From Gammaproteobacteria bacterium (lineage in GTDB: Bacteria; Pseudomonadota; Gammaproteobacteria; Ga0077536): 64,000 nucleotides of DNA. The position numbers and the translations under genes are program-made. Position 1 is the first letter of the stretch. Each line of letters opens with the position of its first letter. Positions 7,799 through 16,963 of this stretch are shown here, in pieces. Below the pieces are notes generated by a model. That model had not been told where the DNA came from. It did no database searches and worked only from the letters and a program-made list of their open reading frames with translations. Location of the stretch: contig JACKNG010000001.1 of NCBI GenBank assembly GCA_024235015.1, positions 496,001 to 560,000 of the forward strand. Direction: 5' to 3'.

Positions 7799-8869
7799 AC
7801 GCGCCCCGGCACCGCCGTCGGCCACGATACGCAGCGATTCGCCGAATCCGAGTACGCGGAACGCGTCCGCCGGCACCCCGGCGGCGTCCAGTGCCCGCGC
7901 GAGCTCGGCATAGGGCTCGTCGATGGTCTCGAAGGTGAGCTGGAAGGTGCCGTGGTGGATGGCGATGCTCTGGCGACAGCCGAGGTCGAGATGCGCCTGC
8001 ACCGCGCCCTGCGGATCGAGGTGCACCGGCAGCATGAAGTCGCGCGGGCGATAGGCCGCGATCGGCAACAGGCAGAGGTCGAAACCGCCGAAGCGCGTCC
8101 GCGCGGCGGCGAAATGCGGCCCGTAGCCCGTATCCCCGGCAAAGTACACCCGGCCCTGCGGCGCACGCAGCACGAACCCACCCCACAAGGTCTTCATCTG
8201 GTCGCCGAGCCCGCGCCCCGAGCGGTGGCGCACCTCGACGAAGCTCGCCTCGAGCGGGCCGAGCGCGGCCGTCTGCCACCAATCGAGCACACGGTAGGGC
8301 GTGATCCCGCGCGCCTCGAACAGGGACTCGTTGCCGAGGCCGGCCAGTACCAACGGCGGCCCGTCGCGGCCGTGGGCGGCCAAGGCCTGCAGGCTGTCGA
8401 GGTCGAGATGGTCGTAGTGATCGTGGCTGACCAGTACGAGGTCGATCGGCGGCAACTCGGCCAGCGCCAGTCCGGGTGCACGAACCCGTGTCGGGCCGAG
8501 AAAGGAGAAGGGACTGGCGCGCTCGCTCCAGATGGGGTCGGTCAGCACATTCACTTCGCCCAGGGACAGCAACACCGTCGAATGGTTGACGAAGGTGACG
8601 ACGATGCCGTCCGCGCCGGGAGCCGGTCGCGGCGGGTAGTCGCCGTTGGCGACCGCTTGCGGCCAGGCCTCGCGCCGGAACGGGAAGGTGGCCAGGAAGC
8701 CCACGATGTCACCGAGCGACTTGTCGGCCGGCAGGCGGTTGTGGAAGCGTACGCCGTCGAAGTGCGCGCTCGGCGCGCCGTCGTGGCGCGGCTGCAGGGC
8801 GCAGCCGTGCATGACCACGGCGACGGCCAGGCCGGCGGCCAGCAGCTGCCACAGGCGGCGTCTCGTCAT
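7736..8869 (-). CDS. MBL-fold metallohydrolase lipoprotein (UlaG/NAPE-PLD-like)
   Basis: A 377-residue metallo-beta-lactamase-fold hydrolase. VSHDHYDHLD carries the H-x-H-x-D-H zinc motif. FAGDTGYGPHF and IAIHHGTFQLTFE supply further metal ligands, as in NAPE-phospholipase D and UlaG-like enzymes. The N-terminus (MTRRRLWQLLAAGLAVAVVMHGCALQ) is a signal peptide ending in a lipobox-like MHGC, so the protein is likely a periplasmic lipoprotein. The C-terminal 21 codons overlap the end of cbpM on the opposite strand. Substrate unknown; phosphodiesters or lactones are typical of relatives. Confidence 0.82.
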   Translation of the reverse strand: MTRRRLWQLLAAGLAVAVVMHGCALQPRHDGAPSAHFDGVRFHNRLPADKSLGDIVGFLATFPFRREAWPQAVANGDYPPRPAPGADGIVVTFVNHSTVLLSLGEVNVLTDPIWSERASPFSFLGPTRVRAPGLALAELPPIDLVLVSHDHYDHLDLDSLQALAAHGRDGPPLVLAGLGNESLFEARGITPYRVLDWWQTAALGPLEASFVEVRHRSGRGLGDQMKTLWGGFVLRAPQGRVYFAGDTGYGPHFAAARTRFGGFDLCLLPIAAYRPRDFMLPVHLDPQGAVQAHLDLGCRQSIAIHHGTFQLTFETIDEPYAELARALDAAGVPADAFRVLGFGESLRIVADGGAGARSAEAAEEGAVAAAQIVEFVE

Positions 8870-8967
8870 CTTGCGTCGTCCTCCGGGGGGCCGCGGCGGC
8901 GCAGGATGCGCGGCGCCAGCCTGCCGCTATACTAGCCCGCCTTGTCGCAGTTCACGGGGAGGTGAAC

Positions 8968-9711
8968 ATGGCCCGCAAACGCAGCCCGGCGCTCAGCGCG
9001 CGCAGCTACAGCATGCCGGAATTGTCCGAACTCTACGGCGAGCCGCCGTTCCACTACCGCGAGGTGACCCAGCTGCTGGTCGCCTTCGAAACCGACCCCA
9101 AGGTGCTGCGAGCGCTGGTCCCGGCGCCGCTGGTCCCGAACAAGGAAGCGACGATGTTCGTCTCCATCGCCGACTTCCTGTGCTCGGGTTTCGGCCGCTA
9201 CTACGAGATGCACCTGTTCACCCACGCCACCTACAAGCGCCGGCTGGTCAACTTCAGCCTCTACCTGGTGCTCGATAACGACGTCGCCATCTGCGGCGGG
9301 CGCGAAATCTGGGGCTTCCCCAAGAAGCTCGGCCGGCTCGAGATGGACATGACCGACGACGTCGTGCGCGGCACGGTGGAACGCGGCGGCATCCAGCTCG
9401 TCGACATGGCCGTGCGCATGAAGACCATGGTCGCGCCCGAGGACCTCGGCGGCACCGTCGACTGGGTGGCGCGCAAGTTCATTCCCAGCGTCTCCCTGAA
9501 AAGCCCGCCGGACGTCGACCAGCTCACCCTCACCACGCTGACCAACGTGGTGGTCGACGAGGTCCACGCTGGCCCGGCCACGCTCAGCTTCGGCGCCTCG
9601 CCCGCCGATCGTCTCGCCGACGTGCCCATCGCGCGGGTCACCGGCGGCTGGTTCTTCCAGAGCGAGATGACGCTCGAGGACGGCCAGGTCCTGCACGACT
9701 ACCTGGCCTGA
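8968..9711 (+). CDS. Acetoacetate decarboxylase family protein
   Basis: A 247-residue member of the acetoacetate decarboxylase superfamily, which uses a Schiff-base lysine to decarboxylate or rearrange beta-keto acids. GREIWGFPKKLG contains the catalytic Lys119 followed by Lys120, whose charge lowers its pKa in the clostridial enzyme. GRYYEMHLF upstream supplies the conserved Glu region. ATG 8968 is chosen because GGGGAGG (8956-8962) lies at ideal spacing; a GTG at 8962 falls inside the ribosome-binding site. It starts a six-gene run ending with a PQQ dehydrogenase. Confidence 0.85.
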   Translation: MARKRSPALSARSYSMPELSELYGEPPFHYREVTQLLVAFETDPKVLRALVPAPLVPNKEATMFVSIADFLCSGFGRYYEMHLFTHATYKRRLVNFSLYLVLDNDVAICGGREIWGFPKKLGRLEMDMTDDVVRGTVERGGIQLVDMAVRMKTMVAPEDLGGTVDWVARKFIPSVSLKSPPDVDQLTLTTLTNVVVDEVHAGPATLSFGASPADRLADVPIARVTGGWFFQSEMTLEDGQVLHDYLA

Positions 9712-9722
9712 GCCGTTCGGGC

Positions 9723-10562
9723 ATGCGCGAGCGCGAGGCCGACATCGAGCGTCACTACGGCGCCGCCGACATCAGCGCGCGCATCTTGGACGCGCTGGCG
9801 CGCGCCGGGCGCGATCCCGAACGCCTCGAACGGGCCGACCTCGCGCCCTTCGACGAGTTCCACGGCGGCGGCATCGCCTCGACCCGCGACCTCGCGACCT
9901 TCGCCGGCATCACCCCGGGGCTGCGCGTGCTCGACGTCGGCAGCGGCATCGGCGGCCCGGCGCGCACGCTGGCGGCCGAGTTCGGCTGCACCGTGACCGG
10001 CGTCGATCTCACCCGCGAGTTCGTCGCCGCGGCGCAGATGCTGACCGCGCGACTCGGCATGGGCGACGCCTGCCGTTTCGTGCAGGGCAGCGCCACCGCC
10101 CTGCCCTGCGCCGCGGCCAGCTTCGATCTCGCCTGGTCACAGAACATGCTGATGAACGTCGCCGACAAGGCGGCGTTCTTCGCCGAGGTCGCGCGCGTGC
10201 TGGTGCCGGGCGGGCGCTTCGCCTTCGAAGCAGTGCTGGCCGGCGATGGCCGCCCGCTGCACCTGCCGACCTTCTGGGCTTCGCGCCCCGAGTTCAATTT
10301 CCTCGTCACCCTGGACGAACTCCAGGCCCTGCTCGGCGGCGCCGGGCTCGAAGCGGTCGCACTGGAAGACACCACCGCCCAGGTCATCGCTGCCGGCCAC
10401 AAGCGGCGCGCCGCGATCGCGGCGCAGGCCGAGGACCCGGCCGCGCTCAGCATCGCCGTCATCGTGCCGCAGGACGTCGGCACCAAGATGCAGAACGCGC
10501 TGGCCAACAACGAACAGGGCCGTACGCGCACCGTGAAAGCGGTCTACCGGCGGCCGGCCTGA
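9723..10562 (+). CDS. Class I SAM-dependent methyltransferase
   Basis: A 279-residue methyltransferase. RVLDVGSGIGGPARTLA is motif I, the SAM-binding glycine-rich loop. GVDLTREFVAAA is motif II. FDLAWSQNMLMNVADKAAFFAEVARVLVPGGRFAFE covers motifs III-IV. The layout resembles small-molecule C- or O-methyltransferases such as the ubiquinone/sterol type rather than a DNA or protein methyltransferase. It begins 11 bp after the decarboxylase gene. The acceptor is unknown; context suggests a beta-keto or hydroxylated catabolic intermediate. Confidence 0.85.
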   Translation: MREREADIERHYGAADISARILDALARAGRDPERLERADLAPFDEFHGGGIASTRDLATFAGITPGLRVLDVGSGIGGPARTLAAEFGCTVTGVDLTREFVAAAQMLTARLGMGDACRFVQGSATALPCAAASFDLAWSQNMLMNVADKAAFFAEVARVLVPGGRFAFEAVLAGDGRPLHLPTFWASRPEFNFLVTLDELQALLGGAGLEAVALEDTTAQVIAAGHKRRAAIAAQAEDPAALSIAVIVPQDVGTKMQNALANNEQGRTRTVKAVYRRPA

Positions 10563-10627
10563 ATGCAAGGCCCGGCCACGGTCCGGGCACCGACCACCCA
10601 ACCATCGATCAAAGGGGGAGCTTACCC

Positions 10628-11383
10628 ATGGACCTCGGACTCAAAGGCAAGAACGTCGTCGTCACCGGCGGCAGCCGCGGCATCGGCCGCGCCACCGCGC
10701 TGGCCTTCGCCGCCGAAGGCGCCAACGTCGCCATCTGCGCACGCAGCCAGGACGCGCTCGACGCCACCCGCGCGGCAATCGAAGCGGCCGGGGTCAAGGC
10801 GCATGCCGCGAGCTGTGACGTCGGCGACGCCGCGGCGCTGGCCGCGTTTCTCGATGGCGCCCGGGCGGCACTCGGCTCGGTCGACGTCCTCGTCAACAAC
10901 CCGTCCGGCTTCGGCATGACCGACGACGAGGCCGGCTGGAAAGCCGCCGTCGACGTCGACCTCATGGCCACCGTGCGCGCCACCCAACAGGTGGTGCCGT
11001 GGATGGAAGCGGCCGGCGGCGGCGCCATCGTGCACATCTCGTCTGCCTCCGGCCTCGAGGCCGGCTGGCCCGCGCCCTACGCGGCGATGAAGGCCGCCCT
11101 GTTCAACCACGCCAAGACCATGGCCGCCGAGCTGATGCCCAAGGGCATCCGCGTCAACTGCATCGCGCCCGGTTCGATCTTCTTCGAAGGAGGGGTGTGG
11201 GACCAGGTCCAGCAGAACATGCCCGACTACTACAACGCGACCCTGGCACAGTGCCCGGCCGGGCGCATGGGCACCCCCGAGGAAGTCGCCACCGCGGTGG
11301 TCTTCGTCGCCTCGCCGCGCGCGAGCTGGGTGTCCGGCGTCACGCTGCTGGTCGACGGCGTGCAGCACAAGGGCATCTACTGA
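10628..11383 (+). CDS. Short-chain dehydrogenase/reductase
   Basis: A 251-residue classical SDR. VVTGGSRGIGRATALAF is the NAD(P)-binding loop. The usual NNAG structural motif reads NNPSG. The catalytic triad is Ser in SSASGLEAG, then Tyr and Lys in PYAAMKAAL. It probably oxidises or reduces a secondary alcohol or ketone handled by the operon. RBS GGGGGAG precedes the ATG. It lies between the methyltransferase and the MetX-like hydrolase. Confidence 0.88.
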   Translation: MDLGLKGKNVVVTGGSRGIGRATALAFAAEGANVAICARSQDALDATRAAIEAAGVKAHAASCDVGDAAALAAFLDGARAALGSVDVLVNNPSGFGMTDDEAGWKAAVDVDLMATVRATQQVVPWMEAAGGGAIVHISSASGLEAGWPAPYAAMKAALFNHAKTMAAELMPKGIRVNCIAPGSIFFEGGVWDQVQQNMPDYYNATLAQCPAGRMGTPEEVATAVVFVASPRASWVSGVTLLVDGVQHKGIY

Positions 11384-11415
11384 TCGCGCCCGGCAAGCAC
11401 AGGGAGAACCAAGGC

Positions 11416-12468
11416 ATGTACGACAACCCCTACTACTCGCAGGAACTGCACGGCCCTTACGAGATCTTCGAGGCCGGCGCGTTCGAACTCGAGGACGGCG
11501 GCCGCCTGCCCGACCTCAAGCTCGCCTACGCCGTGCACGGCAAGCCGAACGCGAACAAGGACAACGTCGTCCTCTTCCCGACCTGGTATTCCGGCACCAA
11601 CAAGCTGCTCGAGCAGGTCTACATCGGCCCCGGCCGCGCGCTCGACCCGGCGAAGTATTGCATCGTGTGCGTGAACCAGATCGGCAGCGGCCTGTCGAGT
11701 TCGCCGCACAACACGCCGGCGCCGTGGAACATGGCGAAATTCCCGCGCGTGCGCATCAGTGACGACGTCCGTGCCCAGCACAAGCTGCTCACCGAGCACC
11801 TCGGCCTACACGAACTCGCGCTGGTGGTCGGCGGCTCGATGGGCGCGCAGCAGACCTACGAATGGGCGGTGCGCTATCCCGACATGGTCAAGCGCGCCGC
11901 GCCCATCGCGGGCTATGCCAAGAACACCGACCACGACTTCCTCTACACCGACACCCTCAGCGAGGCCATCACCTCGGACCCGGGCTGGAACGGCGGCTGG
12001 TACGCGAGCAATGCCGCGGTTCACCAGGGCCTGCGCCGCCAGGCCAAGCTGTGGTCGGTAATGGGCCTGTGCCCCGAGTTCTTCGCCCAGGAAGGCTGGC
12101 GCGCCCTCGGCTGCACCTCGCTCGAAGACTTCCAGGTCGGTTTCATGGAAGGGCTGTTCACCCAGATGGATCCCAACGACCTGCTGTGCATGGCCTGGAA
12201 ATGGCAGCGCGGCGACGTCAGCCGCCTCACCGGCGGTGACCTCAAGGCCGCGCTCAAGCGCATCAAGGCCAAGGTCTTCGTCCTGCCCATCGACACTGAC
12301 ATGTTCTTCAAGGTGCCCGACTGCAAGAAGGAGCAGAAACTCATCAAGGGCTCGGAGCTGCGTGTCATCAAGAGCGTGGCCGGTCATTTCGGCCTGTTCG
12401 GCCTGGAGCCCGAGTACCACGCCCAGGTCGACCAGCACCTCAACGACCTGCTCGCCATCGACGTCTGA
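11416..12468 (+). CDS. MetX-like (homoserine acetyltransferase family) alpha/beta hydrolase
   Basis: A 350-residue alpha/beta-hydrolase of the homoserine O-acetyltransferase-like group. The nucleophile elbow is VVGGSMGAQQTYEW with Ser141, and the C-terminal SVAGHFGLFG supplies His. The Asp is probably in the VLPIDTDMFF strand. True MetX enzymes act on homoserine, but no methionine genes are near, so it is more likely a C-C or ester hydrolase of the catabolic operon, as many relatives are. Start chosen at the ATG after AGGGAGAACCAAGGC. Confidence 0.82.
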   Translation: MYDNPYYSQELHGPYEIFEAGAFELEDGGRLPDLKLAYAVHGKPNANKDNVVLFPTWYSGTNKLLEQVYIGPGRALDPAKYCIVCVNQIGSGLSSSPHNTPAPWNMAKFPRVRISDDVRAQHKLLTEHLGLHELALVVGGSMGAQQTYEWAVRYPDMVKRAAPIAGYAKNTDHDFLYTDTLSEAITSDPGWNGGWYASNAAVHQGLRRQAKLWSVMGLCPEFFAQEGWRALGCTSLEDFQVGFMEGLFTQMDPNDLLCMAWKWQRGDVSRLTGGDLKAALKRIKAKVFVLPIDTDMFFKVPDCKKEQKLIKGSELRVIKSVAGHFGLFGLEPEYHAQVDQHLNDLLAIDV

Positions 12469-12486
12469 ATTCAACCGGAGAAACCC

Positions 12487-13500
12487 GTGACCACCACCAA
12501 CCGCGTCTGGCGCCTGCGCAAGCGCCCCGTCGGCGAACTCACCGACGACGTCCTCTCCCTCGAAGAGGAAGCCATTCCCGAGCCCGGCGAAGGCGAATGC
12601 CTGTTCCGCCTCAACTACCTCTCGCTCGACCCGACCAACCGCATCTGGATGAGCGACATGGACCAGTACATGCCGCCGGTGGAGCTCGGCGCGCCGATGC
12701 GCGGCGTGGTCTGCGGCACGGTGGTGAAGAGCCGCAACCCGGCGATCAAGGAAGGCGACATCGTCTCCGGCCTCGGCGAATGGGCGGACTACCAGATCGG
12801 CCGCGCCGGGTTCGTCAACCCGCTCGGCGACACCGGCGGCGTGCCGGTCGTCGACGCCTTCGGCACCTTCGCCGTGGTCGGGCCGACCGCCTACTTCGGC
12901 CTCGTCGACCTCGGCGAGCCCAAGGCCGGCGAGACCGTGGTGGTCTCGGCAGCGGCTGGCGCGGTCGGTTCCATCGTCGGCCAGATCGCCAAGATCAAGG
13001 GCTGCCGCGCCGTCGGCCTCGCCGGCTCGGACGACAAGTGCCGTTGGATCACCGAGGAGCTCGGCTTCGACGCCGCCATCAACTACAAGACCGAGGACGT
13101 GCCGGCCGCACTGAAGCGCGCCTGCCCGGACGGCATCGACATCTACTTCGACAACGTCGGCGGCGACATCCTCGACGCCTGTCTCAAGCAGATGAACTTC
13201 AAGGGCCGCGTCCCGACCTGCGGACTGATCTCGCAGTACAACGCGACCGGCGCGGTACCGGGGCCGAAGAACTACGACATGATCCTCATGCAGCGGCTCA
13301 AGGTGCAGGGTTTCATCGTGCTCGACTACGCCGATCGCTATCCCGAGGCCATCGGCGCGCTGGCCGGCTGGATGGCCGAGGGCAAGCTGAAGGTACGCCA
13401 GGACGTGGTCGACGGCCTGGAGAACGCCTTGCAGACCCTGAAGAAGCTCTACACCGGGGCCAACACCGGCAAGCTCATGATTCGCGTCGAGGACGTCTGA
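12487..13500 (+). CDS. NADP-dependent oxidoreductase, CurA/leukotriene B4 dehydrogenase-like MDR
   Basis: A 337-residue zinc-independent medium-chain dehydrogenase/reductase. The N-terminus (RVWRLRKRPVGEL) and LNYLSLDPTNRIWM are typical of the CurA/PTGR1 branch. AAAGAVGSIVGQIAKIKGCRAVGL is the Rossmann dinucleotide loop, and DIYFDNVGGDILD is also conserved. The relatives reduce alpha,beta-unsaturated ketones with NADPH. It starts 18 bp after the MetX-like gene with a CGGAGAAA ribosome-binding site. The GTG start at 12487 is used. Confidence 0.88.
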   Translation: MTTTNRVWRLRKRPVGELTDDVLSLEEEAIPEPGEGECLFRLNYLSLDPTNRIWMSDMDQYMPPVELGAPMRGVVCGTVVKSRNPAIKEGDIVSGLGEWADYQIGRAGFVNPLGDTGGVPVVDAFGTFAVVGPTAYFGLVDLGEPKAGETVVVSAAAGAVGSIVGQIAKIKGCRAVGLAGSDDKCRWITEELGFDAAINYKTEDVPAALKRACPDGIDIYFDNVGGDILDACLKQMNFKGRVPTCGLISQYNATGAVPGPKNYDMILMQRLKVQGFIVLDYADRYPEAIGALAGWMAEGKLKVRQDVVDGLENALQTLKKLYTGANTGKLMIRVEDV

Positions 13501-13526
13501 AGGCGTCCAACCGAGGGGAGAACACC

Positions 13527-15383
13527 ATGCTGAAAACCACTCACCGCGCGCTCCTGCTGGGCGCGCTGGGCGCCCTGCTGCTGCACTTGCAGGGCGTCGC
13601 CGCCGACGATCGCGCCATCGGCGCGGAAGCCTTCGACCGCGCCTGCTCGGGTTGCCACGGCGACCCGCCGGTGCCGCGCGCGCTGACCCGCGCCCAGCTC
13701 GCCGCGCTGCCGCCGGAGAAGATCTTCCAGGCCCAGTTGTCGGGGCTGATGGCGCTGCAGGCCGCGGCGCTGACCGAGATCGAGAAGAAGGCCGTGGCCA
13801 TCTACCTGTCCGACACCGAGTGGGGCACGGTGAAGATGGAGAAAGCGGCCGAGAAGCTCGCCATGTGCACCGGGTCGAGCGCGGTCACGGCGGCGGACTT
13901 CGAACGGCCCAAGTGGATCGGCTGGGGCCTGGACCTCGACAACAGCCGCTTCCAGCCGGGTGACCAGGCCGGGCTGACCGCCGCCGACCTCGCCAATCTC
14001 GAGCTCAAGTGGGTACACGGCTACGCCGGCGCCACCACCGTCACCACCCAGCCGGCCGTGGTCGGCGACCACATTTTCATCGGCTCGCCCAACGGCGCCA
14101 TCTACAACCTCGATCGCAAGACCGGCTGCGCCTACTGGAAGTACGACACCGCGGCCGAGGTGCGCGCCGCCATCGTCGTCGCCCCGCGTGCCGACGGTAC
14201 CATCGGGCTCTACGCCGGCGACCGCAAGGCCAACTTCTACGCGCTCGACGCCAACAGCGGCAAGCTGTTGTGGCAGGACCGCGTCGAACCGCACCCGTGG
14301 TCGATGATCACCTCCTCGCCCGTGCTCTACGAGGGCAAGCTCTACTTCGGCACGGCCTCGTTCGAGGAACTCGCCGGCGGCTCGAAGAAGTACGAGTGCT
14401 GCACCTTCCGCGGCAGCGTGCTGGCCTACGACGCCGAGAGCGGCAAGAAGCTGTGGCAGAGCTACGTCATTCCCGGCGAACCGCAGAAGACCAAGGTGAC
14501 CACCGAGGGCGTGCAGTTGTGGGGACCGTCAGGCGCGGCGGTGTGGTCGAGCCCGACGCTCGATCCGGCCCACAACACGCTCTACGTGACGACGGGGGAC
14601 TCCTACTCCGCGCCGGCCGCCGACACCTCCGACGCCATCGTCGCCATGGACATGACCACCGGCGCCATCAAGTGGTTCAAACAGATGACGGCGGACGATG
14701 CGTTCACCGCGGCCTGCGTCGCGCCCAACGCCGACCCGGTGTCCAAGGAGGGCTGCGGGCCGGACGTCGACTTCGGCGCCTCGGCCATCCTGCGCACCCT
14801 GCCGAACGGCAAGCGCCTGCTGCTGGCCGGTCAGAAGTCGGGCGTCATGCACGCCGTCGACCCGGACGCGGACGGCGCCATCGTGTGGCAGAAGCGGCTC
14901 TCGCCGGGTGGCGTGCTGGGCGGCATCGAGTGGGGCTTCGCCGCCGATGACACCCACCTCTACGTGCCCATCTCGGACGTGTGGGAGACCAAGCACGCGC
15001 CGGGCGCGGCGGGCGGCATCTATGCGCTGAACTTCGCCGACGGCAGCGAGCTGTGGAACACCCCGGCGGCCAAGCCCGACTGCAACGACATCCCCGGCTG
15101 CAATGCCGGCCAGCCGGCAGCGGCCACGCTCATCCCGGGCGTGGTGTTCTCGGGCTCCATGGACGGCCACATGCGCGCCTACGACCCGGCCAGCGGCAAG
15201 GTCATCTGGGATGTCGACACCAAGGGCGAACACGCCACCGTCAACGGCGTCCCTGCCCACGGCGGCTCGATCAAGGGCGCCGGCGTGACCGTGGTGAACG
15301 GCTGGGTCTACTTCGGCTCCGGCTACGGTCTCTTCGGCATGCCCGGCAACATGTTCATGGCGTTCGGGCCGAAAGGGGACTAG
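13527..15383 (+). CDS. Cytochrome c/PQQ beta-propeller dehydrogenase (polyvinyl-alcohol-dehydrogenase-like)
   Basis: A 618-residue periplasmic quinohaemoprotein. Residues 1-26 form a signal peptide. A short cytochrome c domain follows with heme site CSGCH at 40-44. The remainder is an eight-bladed PQQ propeller with repeated W-motifs such as LYAGDRKANFYALDA, GKLLWQ and GKVIWDVD. A vicinal Cys pair in KYECCTF matches the disulfide next to PQQ in quinoprotein alcohol dehydrogenases. Domain order heme-then-propeller is that of polyvinyl alcohol dehydrogenase. It likely oxidises a secondary alcohol and passes electrons through its own heme. Last gene of the operon that starts at 8968; it has a GAGGGGAG ribosome-binding site. 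Confidence 0.85.
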   Translation: MLKTTHRALLLGALGALLLHLQGVAADDRAIGAEAFDRACSGCHGDPPVPRALTRAQLAALPPEKIFQAQLSGLMALQAAALTEIEKKAVAIYLSDTEWGTVKMEKAAEKLAMCTGSSAVTAADFERPKWIGWGLDLDNSRFQPGDQAGLTAADLANLELKWVHGYAGATTVTTQPAVVGDHIFIGSPNGAIYNLDRKTGCAYWKYDTAAEVRAAIVVAPRADGTIGLYAGDRKANFYALDANSGKLLWQDRVEPHPWSMITSSPVLYEGKLYFGTASFEELAGGSKKYECCTFRGSVLAYDAESGKKLWQSYVIPGEPQKTKVTTEGVQLWGPSGAAVWSSPTLDPAHNTLYVTTGDSYSAPAADTSDAIVAMDMTTGAIKWFKQMTADDAFTAACVAPNADPVSKEGCGPDVDFGASAILRTLPNGKRLLLAGQKSGVMHAVDPDADGAIVWQKRLSPGGVLGGIEWGFAADDTHLYVPISDVWETKHAPGAAGGIYALNFADGSELWNTPAAKPDCNDIPGCNAGQPAAATLIPGVVFSGSMDGHMRAYDPASGKVIWDVDTKGEHATVNGVPAHGGSIKGAGVTVVNGWVYFGSGYGLFGMPGNMFMAFGPKGD

Positions 15384-15531
15384 TCCCCGCATCCAGCGCC
15401 GGTCCGTCGCGGTCCGCCCCGGGCCGCGGCGGCCGGTCGCCTCCCCTGACGGGCGACGGGCCGGGCGCAGTTCGGCACAGCGGGGCGACGGTACGCTGCA
15501 TCGCGGCCGGCAACTCATTACCATCGCGTCC

Positions 15532-16836
15532 ATGGATACGCTCACCCCCGCCCCCGCTGCTTCACTCAGCGCATTCCCCCCGGCCGAGTACGCCGCACGC
15601 CGCGCCCGCGCTCGCGACGCCATGCGCCGCGAAGGCCTCGACGCCATCCTGGTCTCGACGCCGGAGAACATCTACTACCTCACCGGCCTCGACCACATGG
15701 GCTACTTCGCCTACCAGATGCTGGTACTGGCGCTGGACGGCGAACCGGTGCTCATCACCCGCGCCATGGAGCGCGTGACCATCGAGCTGCAGGTACCCGA
15801 TCTCGTGCACGTCGGCTACAGCGACGGCAGCCACGCCGCCGCGACCGGTGACCCCGGCGAGATCGAAGGCGACATCGGTGGCAACCTGTTCGTCGAGCCG
15901 CTGCTCGACGAGCGTTCGCGTCCCGGGGTCATCGACCTCGACGCCGACTTCTCGCCCCCCGTCAAAGTGACCTGCGGCGCGGTCGCCGACCTCGGGCTCG
16001 CCGCAGGCCGCCTGGGCCTCGAGATGGGCGGCAGCTTCCTGTCCTACCGCGTTGCCAACGGCATTCAACGCGGCTTACCGCAGGCGCGCTGGCACGATGC
16101 CACCGGCCTGGTCGACCAGCTGCGCCAGGTCCAGTCGCCGGCCGAGCTCGCCTACACCCGGCGCGCGGCGGTGATCTCCGACGCCATGCTGCAGGCGGCC
16201 ATCGCCGCCGCCGGCGAACGCATCCACCACGGCGAGATCATGGCCGCGATCTACGACGCCATGTTCCGCCGCGGCGGCACCTACCCGGGCTTCGTGCCCC
16301 TGGTGCGCTCATCGGCCAACCTGCTCGAGGAGCACGGCACCTGGGGCGACATCAGCCTGGCCGCGGGCGACCTGCTGTTCCTCGAGATGTCGGGCTGCGC
16401 GCGGCGCTACCACGCGCCGATGGGGCGGGTGGTCCACATCGGTGACGTGCCGGCCAGCGCCGGCCGCGCGCTCGAAGTCTGTGCAGAAGCCCAGACGGCC
16501 GCCTTCGACGCCCTGCGGCCCGGCGTCCTGGCGGGCGATGTCTACGCTGCCTGGCAGGGCGTCCTCGACGGCCGCGGGCTGGCCAGCTACCGCCGGCATC
16601 ACTGCGGCTACGCGGTCGGCATCGGCTACCCGCCGAGCTGGTCGGGCGGCGGCGTGCCGGTCGGTCTGCGCGCCGATTCGACGATGCCGATCCGCGCCGG
16701 CATGGTCTTCCACCTGATGTCCTGGCTGCTGCGCTCGGAGCACGGTGATTCGTTTCTCTCCGACACCGTGGTCGTCACCGCCGACGGTGCCGAGATGCTC
16801 ACCACCACCACGCGCGAACTGCTGCGGCGGATCTGA
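15532..16836 (+). CDS. M24-family (creatinase/ectoine-hydrolase-like) protein lacking canonical metal ligands
   Basis: A 434-residue pita-bread-fold protein: an N-terminal creatinase domain (about 20-170; YLTGLDHMGYFAYQ) and a C-terminal M24 domain (about 190-425). In true aminopeptidases five residues bind two metals. Here the first Asp position reads LLFLEMSG, the second Asp site reads RRYHAPMGR, and the Glu strand reads VFHLMSWLL. His is kept in HHCGYAVGIGY. This pattern is that of metal-independent relatives such as creatinase and ectoine hydrolase. It probably hydrolyses a C-N bond in a small molecule. It lies 148 bp after the PQQ dehydrogenase gene. Confidence 0.78.
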   Translation: MDTLTPAPAASLSAFPPAEYAARRARARDAMRREGLDAILVSTPENIYYLTGLDHMGYFAYQMLVLALDGEPVLITRAMERVTIELQVPDLVHVGYSDGSHAAATGDPGEIEGDIGGNLFVEPLLDERSRPGVIDLDADFSPPVKVTCGAVADLGLAAGRLGLEMGGSFLSYRVANGIQRGLPQARWHDATGLVDQLRQVQSPAELAYTRRAAVISDAMLQAAIAAAGERIHHGEIMAAIYDAMFRRGGTYPGFVPLVRSSANLLEEHGTWGDISLAAGDLLFLEMSGCARRYHAPMGRVVHIGDVPASAGRALEVCAEAQTAAFDALRPGVLAGDVYAAWQGVLDGRGLASYRRHHCGYAVGIGYPPSWSGGGVPVGLRADSTMPIRAGMVFHLMSWLLRSEHGDSFLSDTVVVTADGAEMLTTTTRELLRRI

Positions 16837-16963
16837 ATCGGCCGTGGACGGACTGCACCCTGCGGCCAGCGCTCGAGCATTTACCCCTCGGTGGCAGACA
16901 CCACGGCGCGCGCCACAGGCCGCTTCCGGTACGGCTGGCTCGTGGCGCGCCCCACCACGGCCG

